A stretch of DNA of 64,000 bases from Myxococcus terminator_A (GCA_049194865.1 JBLZWL010000129.1:124001-188000), one strand, 5' to 3'. Positions 9,697 to 18,916 are shown, numbered from the stretch's first letter. Numbers and translations are program-made. The notes: a model not told the origin generated them from the letters alone.

Positions 9697-10874
9697 GCGC
9701 CATGCGACGCATCCTCTACCTGGAGCCGGTGGGTGGCATCGCCGGGGACATGTTCCTGGCGGCGGGCATCGACCTGGGCCTGGCGCCCGAGGCGATTGAA
9801 GCCGCGCTGCGCGGCCTGAGCGTCCCGGGGTGGAAGCTGGCGGTGAGTCGCGCCGTGCGCCACGCCATCAGCGGCACCCACCTGGACGTGGTGCTGGACA
9901 CGCGCGAGGCGCACCCGCACCGTGCCTACGCGGACATCCGCCACCTCATCGAGTCCGCGTCCACGCTGTCGCCTCGCGTGAAGGAGCGCGCGCTCGCGGT
10001 GTTCCGTGCCATCGGCGAGGCCGAGGCGAAGGTCCACGGCGTGTCCATCGACGACATCCACTTCCACGAGGTGGGCGCGGTGGACTCCATCGTCGACATC
10101 TGCGGCGCGGCGGTGGTGCTGGAGTTGTTGGGCGACCCGGAGGTCCACGCGGCGCCGCCCCCGCTGGGCAGCGGCTCCATCCGCGTGGCGCACGGCACCA
10201 TGCCCATTCCGGTGCCGGCCACGCTGGAGCTGCTGCGCGATGTGCCCGTGCGCTTCGAGGGCGTGGGCGAGCTGACGACGCCCACCGGCGCGGCGCTGCT
10301 CAAGGTGCTCGCGCACATCGGCCATCCTCCCGACTTCATCGTGGAGAAGGTGGGCTACGGCGTCGGCACCAAGGACTTCAAGGACAGGCCCAACGTGCTG
10401 AGGGCCTCCCTGGGGCGCATGGAGGCGACGCGCTCGGAAGGGCTGTGGGTGGTGGAGGCCAACCTGGACGACGCCACGCCGCAGCTGCTGGGGCACCTGG
10501 TGGAGCGGCTGCTCGCCGTCGACGCGCTGGATGCGTGGGTGACGCCCGTGGTCATGAAGAAGAGCCGCCCCGGACACCTGCTGAGCGCCCTGGTGGAAGG
10601 CGGCCTTCGCGACAAGGTGGTGGACACGCTGCTGCGCGAGTCCACCACGCTGGGCGTGCGCTACCACCGCGTGGAGCGACAGGCGCTGGAGCGCGACTGG
10701 GTGGAGGTGGAGACGCCGTGGGGCCGGGTGCGCGTGAAGCGCGGCCTGCGCGAGGGCGCCGTGCTCAATGCCCACCCCGAGTTCGAGGACTGCCGCCGCG
10801 TCGCCGAGGCCGCGGGTGTCCCGCTCAAGCAGGTGGTCGCCGCCGCGCTGGTGGCGCTCGGCCTCCCGAGCTGA
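9693..10874 (+). CDS. larC: Nickel insertion protein LarC
   Basis: LarC is the CTP-dependent cyclometallase that inserts nickel into the pincer nucleotide. Signatures are the N-terminal YLEPVGGIAGDMFLAA, IDDIHFHEVGAVDSIVDI near residue 118, and the TPTGAALLK segment near 192. The protein is about 393 residues. Translation may start at GTG 9693, whose GTGA overlaps the larB stop, or at ATG 9702 three codons later. larE (sulfur transfer) and larA (the racemase) are not in the window, so the pathway must be completed elsewhere. The user enzyme cannot be named from context. Confidence 0.92.
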   Translation: MSAMRRILYLEPVGGIAGDMFLAAGIDLGLAPEAIEAALRGLSVPGWKLAVSRAVRHAISGTHLDVVLDTREAHPHRAYADIRHLIESASTLSPRVKERALAVFRAIGEAEAKVHGVSIDDIHFHEVGAVDSIVDICGAAVVLELLGDPEVHAAPPPLGSGSIRVAHGTMPIPVPATLELLRDVPVRFEGVGELTTPTGAALLKVLAHIGHPPDFIVEKVGYGVGTKDFKDRPNVLRASLGRMEATRSEGLWVVEANLDDATPQLLGHLVERLLAVDALDAWVTPVVMKKSRPGHLLSALVEGGLRDKVVDTLLRESTTLGVRYHRVERQALERDWVEVETPWGRVRVKRGLREGAVLNAHPEFEDCRRVAEAAGVPLKQVVAAALVALGLPS

Positions 10875-10992
10875 ATCGCGCTGTCACCCCAGGCCGCGAA
10901 GCCCCTCGCGGCCACCTGACGGATGAACCGTGGGGCACGGCCATGCGAAAACATTCTCGCTGGTTTGTTTAAAGCAAGAGGGGGGAGCTTCC

Positions 10993-12276
10993 ATGACTGA
11001 TGCAATCCGTAGAGGCCTGGGGCCGGTCATCCGGACTGTCGCGAACGCCGCCATCGAGAAGACGGTGCCGCCGCCGCTTCAGCCGGTGGCCAAGGCGGCG
11101 ATGAACTTTGGGGTGTCGTCGTTCGAGCAGGCGAATCGCTCGCGCTCACGGGTGTCGCTGGACGTTCCGCCGCCGCCTCCACCCGCCGAGGCTTTTGGAG
11201 GGGGGCAGGGTAACGCCACGCTGGAGGTGGGCGACAAGCTCCAGGTGGACTCGGGGATTGGGGTGAATCTGCGCGCGAGCCCGGACGCGTCCTCGGCGGA
11301 CCTCGGTGGCTTCAACAATGGGGCCCGACTGGAGGTCATCGCGCCGCCTCAAGGCTCGCCGGAGCAGGCCGGGTTCGTCTACGTGCGCGGGCCCGATGGG
11401 AGCACGGGCTGGGTGAGCACGGAGTTCACCCGGGAGCTGACGGAGGCCGAGGCGGCCCAGGCGCCGGTGGCGGCGGGAGTCCCTGGCTCCGACAACACGG
11501 AGGCCGCGGCGGAGTACCAGGACGTCTACGTGGACCAGTTCGGCGCCGAGGGTGACGTGGGCGGCGACGGCGAGAACGCCAACTGTGGCCCTTCCGCCAC
11601 GCTCACGGCGCTGCGCAACGAGGGCCTGGAGATTCCGGCCATCCCCGACCTCGTCACCACGACGGGGCAGGGCACCACGGGCGCGGACGTGCAGGCGGTG
11701 CGCTACTGGGGCAACCATGAGAACGACTCCGGCGATGACGGCGTCGGCACGAATGACCAGGGCGAGGTCGTCTACGCGCTGGGGGAGAACGGGAGCTTCA
11801 CCGGCACCACGGACATCGAGAACGCGGTGACGGCCGCGGGCGGCACCTTCTACCGGCCGGGGACGAATCCGGAGGCCATCGCGGAGGCCATCCGCGACGG
11901 CAGCACGGTGGTCGTCTCCGGCTCGTTCTTCGAGTACTCGTCCGCGACGGACCAGACGCCCGAGGCGCTGAGGGCTCCCGAGGGCCGCGTCTACGTGGAC
12001 GCCAACGGCGACAGCCTCCCCGACGCGAACGCGGCGGGTGAGTTCACCCTCGCCACCGAGAAGAAGACGGACACCTGGGCGCAGGGAGGTGGCGCCATCG
12101 AGCACTTCGTCGCCGTGGTGGGCATGACGGACGAGGGCAACTTCATCGTGTGCGACCCCGCGCATCCCTCGAAGGCGCCCATCGAGGTGTCTCCCGAGAA
12201 GCTCGATGCGTTCATGCGTGGCAACCGCAGCGCCGTCGCCATCGACGGTCCGACGACCGAGGCCGAGGCCGCGTAG
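10993..12276 (+). CDS. SH3-domain protein with a C39-like papain-fold peptidase domain
   Basis: A 427-residue protein. Residues 1-50 are amphipathic-helical with no Sec signal, followed by a Pro-rich stretch (PPPPPP). A bacterial SH3 domain lies at about 75-150 (VNLRASP, GSTGWVST). A papain-like C39-type domain follows, with Cys198 in NCGPSAT, His371 in IEHFVAVVGM and Asp388 in VCDPAHP as a plausible triad. C39-like domains cleave peptides or isopeptides, and SH3 domains often bind cell wall. Ribosome site GGGGGAG precedes the ATG, and an AT-rich stretch (TTTGTTTAAAG) lies just upstream. The lack of a signal peptide suggests a cytoplasmic role or export by a contact-dependent or injection system. 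Neither is shown by the neighbours. Confidence 0.72.
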   Translation: MTDAIRRGLGPVIRTVANAAIEKTVPPPLQPVAKAAMNFGVSSFEQANRSRSRVSLDVPPPPPPAEAFGGGQGNATLEVGDKLQVDSGIGVNLRASPDASSADLGGFNNGARLEVIAPPQGSPEQAGFVYVRGPDGSTGWVSTEFTRELTEAEAAQAPVAAGVPGSDNTEAAAEYQDVYVDQFGAEGDVGGDGENANCGPSATLTALRNEGLEIPAIPDLVTTTGQGTTGADVQAVRYWGNHENDSGDDGVGTNDQGEVVYALGENGSFTGTTDIENAVTAAGGTFYRPGTNPEAIAEAIRDGSTVVVSGSFFEYSSATDQTPEALRAPEGRVYVDANGDSLPDANAAGEFTLATEKKTDTWAQGGGAIEHFVAVVGMTDEGNFIVCDPAHPSKAPIEVSPEKLDAFMRGNRSAVAIDGPTTEAEAA

Positions 12277-12343
12277 TCGCGAGGAGCCACAGGTCCGGGG
12301 GCCGTCCTTCGCCAGCACGGCGGGGCACGGGCACCCGGGCCTG

Positions 12344-13054
12344 TCATCGCCAGCGCCTGAACCGGGCTCGCCACGGGGTGAACAGCAGGGAGAGGAAGCA
12401 CAACATCCCGATGCCCACCCCGCGCACGCTGCCCTGGCCGAGGCGAATCAGCCCGAACGACAGCCCGACATAGCCCACCACGACGAGGCACCGCGCGAGC
12501 GTCGAGGGCAGCAGCGCCAGCAGCCCGGTGCCCACGGTGGAGTGACGCGCGAAGATGCGCCACGCGCCGTGCTGCTGCTCCTCCTCGCGCAGCTTCTGGA
12601 GGAGGAACGCGTAGCGCTCCGCGTCTTCTCGACGCTCCTGCTCCAGGCGCTGGAGTCCGTCTTCCCGCTCCACGCCTCGCTGCTTCGCGCGCTGCTCTCG
12701 CTGCTCGCGCGCGCGCTGCTCCCTGTATTCGAGCTGCTCGGGCGTCCCCAGGTCCGCGCCACACTGCTGGCAGTGCTTCGCATAGCGGCCGTTGTCCGAC
12801 GCGCAGACGACGCAGCGGGGAAAGTCCGGCCCGTCGTCCTCCGTGGTGTCGGGCCGCTGCTCCAGCACCATGGGAGGCTGGGCCTTGAAGCGCTCCAGGT
12901 GCGCCTCCGGGACGTCGCCCTGGGGCAGCGCGCCGCGCTCGGCGATGTCCTCGAAGCGACGTCCTCCATCTTGGAGCTGAGGCGTCACGTCCCGCTTCGC
13001 GCGCTCGCCCCGGTCCTTCTCCAGGTGGAGGAAGCGCGACAGCTTGGAGCTCAT
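12344..13054 (-). CDS. Zinc-ribbon, coiled-coil membrane protein
   Basis: A 236-residue protein. A Cys4 zinc ribbon lies at about residues 80-100 (CVVCASDNGRYAKHCQQCG). A highly charged Arg/Glu/Gln coiled coil spans about 105-160, and two hydrophobic helices lie near the C-terminus (about 175-195 and 205-222). I expect an inner-membrane protein with its N-terminal part in the cytoplasm. The start (ATG at 13054) overlaps the stop of the AAA ATPase gene by four bases and has GAGGG upstream. This coupling implies a shared function, perhaps as a membrane adaptor for the ATPase. The family is not recognised. Confidence 0.75.
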   Translation of the reverse strand: MSSKLSRFLHLEKDRGERAKRDVTPQLQDGGRRFEDIAERGALPQGDVPEAHLERFKAQPPMVLEQRPDTTEDDGPDFPRCVVCASDNGRYAKHCQQCGADLGTPEQLEYREQRAREQREQRAKQRGVEREDGLQRLEQERREDAERYAFLLQKLREEEQQHGAWRIFARHSTVGTGLLALLPSTLARCLVVVGYVGLSFGLIRLGQGSVRGVGIGMLCFLSLLFTPWRARFRRWR

Positions 13055-14619
13055 GTCGCCCTCTGGGGCAGGACTCTCCCGGAGGACGCTGGCCGCGTGC
13101 GGCCTCGGGCCCAGTCGCGCAGCCGGCGAATCTCGTCGTGCATCGTCACCGACAGCGGGAAGGTGTCCTTGATGGTGCGCACCAGGTGCTGCTGGGCCAG
13201 CTCGGTGTTCTCCGCGAAGGCTTCGTAGAGCCCGGCCACCACCACCTGCTCGATTTCGGCGCCGCTGAAGCCCTCGGTGAGCGTGGCCAGCTCCTTCGTC
13301 GAGAAGCCCTCCGGTGCCCGCTTCCGGCGTCGCAGGTGGATGCGGAAGATGTCCTCGCGCTCGGCCTGTTCGGGCAGGTCGATGAAGAAGATTTCGTCGA
13401 AGCGTCCCTTGCGCAGGACTTCGGGCGGCAGTCCGTCGATGCGGTTGGCCGTGGCCACCACGAACACCGGCGCCGTCTTCTCCTGGAGCCACGTCAGCAG
13501 GGTGCCGAAGACGCGCGCTGACACGCCGGTGTCCCCCGCGCCAGAGGAGGCCACGCCGGACAGCCCCTTCTCGATTTCGTCCACCCATAGGACTACCGGC
13601 GCCACGCTCTCCGCCACGCGGATGGCCTTGCGCAGGTTCTCCTCGGAGGAGCCAATCAGCCCGCTGAAGATGCGGCCCATGTCCAGCCGCAACAGCGGCA
13701 GGTTCCAGTGCGCTGACACGGCCTTCGCGGTGAGGCTCTTGCCGCAGCCCTGCACGCCCAGCAGCAGCAGGCCCCGAGGCTCGGGCAGACCGAACTGGCG
13801 GGCCCGCTCGCCGAAGGCCGCGGTGCGCTGGCTCAGCCACCCCTTGAGGCTCTCCAGCCCGCCCACGTTCCCCAGCGTCTCATCGGGCGGGTAGTACTCG
13901 AGCAACCCGCTCTTGCGAATCACCTGCCGCTTCTCGTCCTGGATGCGCTTGATGTCCTCGGGGCCCAGCTTGCCGTCATGCGCGATGGCCTTGGCGAAGG
14001 CGTTCTCCGCCTCGGCCATGGTCAGCCCCATCGCCGCCTTGATGAGCTGGTCGGCGTGGTCCCGCGACAGGTCGATGGTGGCTTTGTTCGTCCGCCGCAC
14101 CACCGCGACAATCTCTTTCAAGAGCTGGAGCAGGTCGTTGTACCCGGGCATGGGTACGTCGATGACCGAAATCTCCTTCTCCAGCTCCACGGGGATGAGC
14201 AGGGTGGGCGACAGGAGGATGACGGTGGTGAAGGTGCTCTTGAGGAAGTGCGCCAGCTCGCGCAGGGCGCGCACCACGCCTCGGTCCTCGAGGTAGGGAT
14301 GGAAGTCCTTGAGCACCACCAGCGCGGGCTCGCCCAGCTTCTCGATGGCGGCCATCGCGTCGATGGGGTTGCGCGTGTCCTCGGGCAGGGGCGCGGTGCG
14401 CGAGGTGCCCATGTTGCGCAGGCCCCGGGTGATGGACCAGGTGAAGAGGGCCTTGCCGTGCGCGCGCGCCAGCTCCGCGAGGATGGCGTCCACGCGGTGC
14501 TCCTCCCACGAGACCAGGTAGAGCAGCGGGTAGCGAGCCCGCACGAAGATGTCGAGCTCCTCGAGCCACGGCTCGGCGGGGCGGGGGACGCGGGCGCTGC
14601 CGGGGGAGAAGGACGACAT
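13051..14619 (-). CDS. AAA family ATPase, Ycf46 type
   Basis: A 522-residue ATPase. The N-terminal 230 residues form a degenerate AAA-like domain without Walker A (YLVSWEEHRVDAIL, ALVVLKDFHPYLED), typical of Ycf46-like proteins. The C-terminal half is a canonical AAA module: Walker A GVQGCGKSLTAKA (about residue 286), Walker B VVLWVDEIEKG (about 341), sensor FVVATANRIDGLP and arginine-finger region RKGRFDEIFF. Ycf46 homologues are hexameric ATPases of unclear role, linked to photosynthesis regulation in cyanobacteria. Here it is coupled to the zinc-ribbon membrane protein downstream. Confidence 0.87.
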   Translation of the reverse strand: MSSFSPGSARVPRPAEPWLEELDIFVRARYPLLYLVSWEEHRVDAILAELARAHGKALFTWSITRGLRNMGTSRTAPLPEDTRNPIDAMAAIEKLGEPALVVLKDFHPYLEDRGVVRALRELAHFLKSTFTTVILLSPTLLIPVELEKEISVIDVPMPGYNDLLQLLKEIVAVVRRTNKATIDLSRDHADQLIKAAMGLTMAEAENAFAKAIAHDGKLGPEDIKRIQDEKRQVIRKSGLLEYYPPDETLGNVGGLESLKGWLSQRTAAFGERARQFGLPEPRGLLLLGVQGCGKSLTAKAVSAHWNLPLLRLDMGRIFSGLIGSSEENLRKAIRVAESVAPVVLWVDEIEKGLSGVASSGAGDTGVSARVFGTLLTWLQEKTAPVFVVATANRIDGLPPEVLRKGRFDEIFFIDLPEQAEREDIFRIHLRRRKRAPEGFSTKELATLTEGFSGAEIEQVVVAGLYEAFAENTELAQQHLVRTIKDTFPLSVTMHDEIRRLRDWARGRTRPASSGRVLPQRAT

Positions 14620-14749
14620 GTGCCCGGTACTTTAGTGGGCACCGCGCGGAAGCGAAAACACGGGTGCCCACATACTGGCGTGAGACGGACAGGGCTCTGC
14701 GCGGGCTGGCCTGGCATGACCAGGGTGGGCCCTTGTCGCGGCGCGTCCT

Positions 14750-15763
14750 TCACCCCTCCGAAGTGGAAAGCACGTGGACCCTCCGGCCCTCCTCGTCGGA
14801 GCGGAGCGCCGCCGCGATGACCTCCTGCACGGTGGCGCCATCGTCCACGGTGGCGAGTCCGTCGCGAGGCGCACCGTGCAACAGGCCGAGGAATCGGCGC
14901 GCGCCTTCCTCGTGGGCGCGGGCCCAGGGCTCGGGCTCACCGGGGCGGGGCTCGACACCGGGGGCCACGTCCTTCCAGGTGCCGTGCTCGAAGGCTCGCA
15001 CGGGGGAGATGCACCAGCCGCCGCGCGAGGGCACGTAGCCACCGGAGAAGCCCACCTCCCAGTCGTGGCCGAGCAGTGTCCATCCGCCGTGAAGCCCTGG
15101 CTCCGGACATGCGGCATGCGTGAGCACCAGCACGGCGCCGGAGGAGAGCCCCACGTGCAGCGCGGCGGTGTGCACGGGGCGGCCGGAGAGCGTGGCCTGC
15201 ACCCAGCCGGGGGACTGTCCCGTCAGCCACAAGGCCGCGTCGATGACGTGGGAGAGACCGCCCCAGTCACCGGACTCGCCCGTGCGCGGAGCGTCCGTGG
15301 TTTCGTCGGCGATGGGCATGAAGCCGTTGCGCAGCGAGAGGACGAGGTGTCGCACGGCGCGGCCTTCGAGCCAGTGCTTCAGGGCTCGCAGGGGCGGCAG
15401 CATGCGATAGGGGAAATTGACGGCGCTGGGAGTCGGAGCCTCGCGGGCGCGCCGAGCCAGGAGGCGCGCGTCCTCGACGGTGCGAGCCAGGGGCTTCTCG
15501 CAGAACACGGCGCGACCGGCGTCCAGGGCGGCGAGCACGTGCTCGATGTGCACCGCGTCCGGGCTGGCGACCACCACCACGTCCACGGCGGCGCACAGCT
15601 GGTTGACGTCCGTGGTGGCCAGGGGAATGTGCTCTTGCTCGGCCACGGCTCGGGTGGTCACCGGGTCACGTCCGCACAGGGCCGCGATGTCCGCGCCTGC
15701 CGCGCGAAAGGCTCCCACGTGCATTCGCCCCCACTTCGTCCCGATGATTCCGATGCGCGCCAT
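14750..15763 (-). CDS. Gfo/Idh/MocA family oxidoreductase
   Basis: A 337-residue NAD(P)-dependent dehydrogenase-like protein. The N-terminal Rossmann fold shows IGIIGTKWGRMHVGAF at residues 4-19, and the family's EKP motif occurs in CEKPLAR near 94. The C-terminal beta-sheet domain includes GGLSHVIDAALWL, where an Asp/His pair often sits. Substrates of this family are sugars, inositols or related polyols, and none can be chosen here. The ATG at 15763 was chosen because the fold begins immediately after it, although the frame is open far upstream. No operon partner is adjacent. Confidence 0.82.
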   Translation of the reverse strand: MARIGIIGTKWGRMHVGAFRAAGADIAALCGRDPVTTRAVAEQEHIPLATTDVNQLCAAVDVVVVASPDAVHIEHVLAALDAGRAVFCEKPLARTVEDARLLARRAREAPTPSAVNFPYRMLPPLRALKHWLEGRAVRHLVLSLRNGFMPIADETTDAPRTGESGDWGGLSHVIDAALWLTGQSPGWVQATLSGRPVHTAALHVGLSSGAVLVLTHAACPEPGLHGGWTLLGHDWEVGFSGGYVPSRGGWCISPVRAFEHGTWKDVAPGVEPRPGEPEPWARAHEEGARRFLGLLHGAPRDGLATVDDGATVQEVIAAALRSDEEGRRVHVLSTSEG

Positions 15764-15880
15764 GGCGACACAGCCTGCCAGAGACGGCGGGCCGGGCGTG
15801 CACGCCTCCTCTTGGGACATGCCATGCTGCGCGCGCCGCCCGGCCTTCACGTCCGGGCTCGCCCGAGACGAGGCCCCTTG

Positions 15881-16597
15881 ATGCAGCCCGTGGTTCCCTT
15901 GACCTCGCCGCCCTCCGCCGACTTCGTCGCTCCGTACTTCGCCCCCGTGCGCGGCACTCGCGAGGAGGCGCGTGTGCCGTTGATTCTCGCGGGGGTGCTG
16001 GCGCCCATCCTCGTCGCCACGCTGCTCCTCAGTCCCGAGGGCAAGCTCAACTGGCTGCTGGAAGTGGGGCCCGGGCTCGTCGGCATGATTGTCCTGGCCG
16101 CCACCTTCCGCCGCTTCCCGATGTCGCGCTGGGTCTACGTCTGCGTCTTCCTGCACGTCCTCGTCCTGACGTACGGCGGCTACTACACCTATGCGCTCAC
16201 GCCCCTGGGCGACTGGGCGAAAGACACCTTCCACCTGTCGCGCAATCCCTACGACAGGCTCGGCCACTTCGTGCAGGGCTTCTTCCCCGCGTTCATCATC
16301 CGCGAGGTGCTCCTGCGCGCCACGCCCCTGCGGCGCGGCGGCTGGCTGAACTTCCTCACCGGCTCGGTGGCGCTGGCCATCAGCGCCGTCTACGAACTGC
16401 TGGAGTGGTGGGCCGCGCTCGCGTTGGACCCCGCGGGCGGCGACGCGTTCCTCGGCACCCAGGGCGACATCTGGGATGCTCAGTGGGACATGTTCCTCGC
16501 CCTCTGCGGCGCCATCGTCGCCATGGCCTTCTTCGGCCGCGCCCACCTTCGAAGCGTGGAGCGCCTGATGGAGCGCGCGAAGCTCACATCCACTTGA
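15881..16597 (+). CDS. DUF2238 (YjdF-like) inner-membrane protein
   Basis: A 238-residue integral membrane protein with about six hydrophobic helices. The family's conserved features are YYTYALTPLGDW (about residue 104), RNPYDRLGHFVQGFFPAFIIRE (about 121-142) and YELLEWWAAL with GTQGDIWDAQWDM (about 168-205). The clustered His, Asp and Trp residues suggest a buried metal or lipid site, but no function is established for YjdF/DUF2238. It is divergent from the oxidoreductase gene and its 3' end overlaps the convergent gene at 16584 by 14 bases. Confidence 0.85.
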   Translation: MQPVVPLTSPPSADFVAPYFAPVRGTREEARVPLILAGVLAPILVATLLLSPEGKLNWLLEVGPGLVGMIVLAATFRRFPMSRWVYVCVFLHVLVLTYGGYYTYALTPLGDWAKDTFHLSRNPYDRLGHFVQGFFPAFIIREVLLRATPLRRGGWLNFLTGSVALAISAVYELLEWWAALALDPAGGDAFLGTQGDIWDAQWDMFLALCGAIVAMAFFGRAHLRSVERLMERAKLTST

Positions 16598-17081
16598 GCG
16601 AATAGCGCCGCACGTTGTTCCGGGGCGTCATCTTCGACTCCGTCACAATCTTCCCGAAGCCCATCAGGAAGCCTCGGAAGGTGCCCAGGAGCAGCGGGGC
16701 TGGCAGGCGCGAGCCGCTCTCCAGCTCCGCCGCCAGGGGCATGAAGGCCACGGTGCGCGTGGTGTCCGTCGCGGGCAAGTCCTTCACCAGCGCGCGCAGC
16801 ACCGAGTCGAAGTCGCTGAACACCTTCTCCACCGAGTCGAACCCCCGCGCCCGCGCCAGCGGCAGCGTGCGCATCGCCGAGCGCTGGGCGATGGCCTCCA
16901 CCGCCCGGTCTCCCAACGCCACGTGCAGCTCCCCCGTCATGCGCACGTAGTCCTCCCACGCGTACCACGTGTCGTCACGCATGCTGTTGATGGTGCGCTG
17001 GTGCGCGGGAAAGCGCGAAGACGCTGCCGTCATCGCGCCGAGGATGGCCTTGAACCAGGCGCCCTGGATTTCGCCGGACAT
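16584..17081 (-). CDS. Unidentified conserved-looking protein
   Basis: A 165-residue soluble protein starting at ATG 17081 behind AGGGGAG. It is mostly helical, with a Trp-rich N-terminus (GAWFKAIL, YAWEDYVRMTG) and a Gly/Phe-rich helix near residue 135 (LLLGTFRGFLMGFGKIV). There is no signal peptide or Cys motif. The layout loosely recalls the single-domain myxobacterial paralogue families of about 180 residues, and the protein at 62323-62874 has a similar length and helical pattern. Neither comparison is strong. Its 3' end overlaps the DUF2238 gene tail-to-tail. Confidence 0.65.
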   Translation of the reverse strand: MSGEIQGAWFKAILGAMTAASSRFPAHQRTINSMRDDTWYAWEDYVRMTGELHVALGDRAVEAIAQRSAMRTLPLARARGFDSVEKVFSDFDSVLRALVKDLPATDTTRTVAFMPLAAELESGSRLPAPLLLGTFRGFLMGFGKIVTESKMTPRNNVRRYSLKWM

Positions 17082-17247
17082 GAGTTGCTCCCCTGACTGG
17101 CAAGCACTCCACCCGCGTGGCCCCTCACGAACCAGAGGGGACCCCACGCGGGCGTGCACGGCACGACGCTCGCGAGCGTCGAGGACAGGTCTTCCGTCTC
17201 CCGGTGGATGCTCCGCGCGTGCTGCGGACGACACCCGCGCGGGAGCG

Positions 17248-18636
17248 CTACGCGGGCAACCGCACCTGCACCCGCGTGTGCCCCGGCTCGGAGAGCACGC
17301 GCACGTCGCCGCCGTGCCGCTCGACGATGCGCCGGCTGATGTCCAACCCCAGCCCCGCCGCGTTCGGCTTCGTGCTGAAGAAGGGCTCGAAGATGCGCGG
17401 CATCAAGTCCCGTGGAATCCCAGGCCCGTCGTCCGCGACCTCCGCCACCACCTGCCCGGCCTCCGTCCAGGTGCGCAGCTTCAGCGTCCCGCCGCGCTCA
17501 CCCAGCGCCTCCAGCGCGTTCAGCACCAGCTGCGTCCACACCTCGTCCAGCGCGGCACCCTCCGCGCGCAGCTTCGGTGCCTCCCGCTCGAACTGCCGCT
17601 CCACGGTGACGTGGCCGCCCTCCAGGCGGTGGCGCAGCGCGACCAACGCGTTCTCCAGGCCGTCGTGCACGTCGACCTCCGTGGCCGGCCTCCGGTCGAT
17701 GAAGCTGTACGCCTTCACCCCCTCGACGAGCGCGGAGACGCGGGCACTGCCGCGCTCCACCTCCGCCAGCAGCACGTCGCCGCTCACCGCGGCCACCAGC
17801 CAGGACAGCGTGTCCCGCAGCAGCGCCTCGCCCACCCGGCGCGCCACGGAGTCCAGCCAGTCCACGTCCAGCCCGGACGCCACCAGCGCGGGCGCGACGT
17901 CCCACGCGTCCGACATGCCGCGAAGCTCCAGCCACGTGCCCACTTCCTCCTCGCGCCGCGTCCGCGCGAGCGGCTCCAGCGCGGGAGTGGCCCGGCCCCG
18001 GTCCGCGGCCTCCCGAGGCAACGCGAGCAGCGCGCCTCGCTGCGCGGAGGACAGGCCGTGCTGCCCCAGCGCCATGGCCCGCGCGGACACCAGGCGCAGC
18101 GTGTCGCGCAGCCGCATCGCGCTCCGGTTCGCCGCCGTCGCCGGGTTGCCCAGCTCCGGCGCGAGCCCCGCCACCATCTGCCCCGGCGTCGCCGGCCCGG
18201 GCTGCTGCGTGGACACCACCTCCTGCGGCTGGGTGCGCTGGGCCGCGACCTCCATGAGCCCCCGTCCCAGCGAGGGCGCCAGGCGCAGCAGCTCCCAGAA
18301 GGCGGCGGGCTCCAACCTCAGCAAGCGCACGTCCGTCTGCGCGTGGCCGGTGGTGGGGTAGGGCGAGTTCAGGAAGAGGATCAGCTCTCCGAAGATGTCG
18401 CCCGCCTCCAGCGCGCCCGTGGGGGCATCCTGGTCTCCCACCCGGCGGGACCACACCGTGCGCCCTTCGAGGATGACGGACAGTCCGTCGGCGGGGTCTC
18501 CCTGCGCGGCGACCCGAGTCCCGGCGGTGAAGTGAAGCTGGCGCCCGTGACTGGCCACCCAGTGGAGCTGCTCGTCGCCCAGCCGGGAGAACAACGGAAC
18601 CCGGCGCAGCGCTGTGACGATGTCCTCGCTTCCCAT
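17248..18636 (-). CDS. Cyclic-nucleotide-binding histidine-kinase-like protein lacking the phospho-acceptor His
   Basis: A 462-residue protein. Residues about 10-130 form a cNMP-binding domain (AAQGDPADGLSVILEG, GDIFGELILFL). An H-box-like helix follows, then a helical insert and an HATPase_c domain with N-box VLNALEAL, G1 box ADDGPGIP and F/G2 region FEPFFSTKPNAAGLGLDIS. In the H-box the sequence reads GLAPELGNPATA, where the two sister kinases have GLAHELNNPASA and GLAHEMNNPASA. The acceptor position is therefore Pro160 (codon at 18157-18159, CCG). The ATPase end looks intact. It may act as a pseudokinase that modulates a partner, most plausibly the kinase encoded divergently at 18917. ATG 18636 follows GAAGGG. 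Confidence 0.85.
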   Translation of the reverse strand: MGSEDIVTALRRVPLFSRLGDEQLHWVASHGRQLHFTAGTRVAAQGDPADGLSVILEGRTVWSRRVGDQDAPTGALEAGDIFGELILFLNSPYPTTGHAQTDVRLLRLEPAAFWELLRLAPSLGRGLMEVAAQRTQPQEVVSTQQPGPATPGQMVAGLAPELGNPATAANRSAMRLRDTLRLVSARAMALGQHGLSSAQRGALLALPREAADRGRATPALEPLARTRREEEVGTWLELRGMSDAWDVAPALVASGLDVDWLDSVARRVGEALLRDTLSWLVAAVSGDVLLAEVERGSARVSALVEGVKAYSFIDRRPATEVDVHDGLENALVALRHRLEGGHVTVERQFEREAPKLRAEGAALDEVWTQLVLNALEALGERGGTLKLRTWTEAGQVVAEVADDGPGIPRDLMPRIFEPFFSTKPNAAGLGLDISRRIVERHGGDVRVLSEPGHTRVQVRLPA

Positions 18637-18916
18637 GTCCCTTCGATGCTGCCTGGGTCCGAGGAAGGGTGTCCATCTCCGGATGACCCCGTGGACCCGG
18701 AATCGACATGGACTCTGGGATGCAAGCACTGTAGGCGCCCGGCGCCTCCGGGCCCGTGAGTGGCCCTCCGCGACAGGGAGCAGGCAGCCTCCGCCCGTCA
18801 GTCCGGCTCCTGGCCGCCGCATGTCCGGCCGGGCGGCGGACGACGGAGCGCGCGAGGCAGCGGGCCCCGTCCGAGGGATGCATTGTTGGGGGAACCCTCG
18901 CGGGAAGGAGCTTCGA

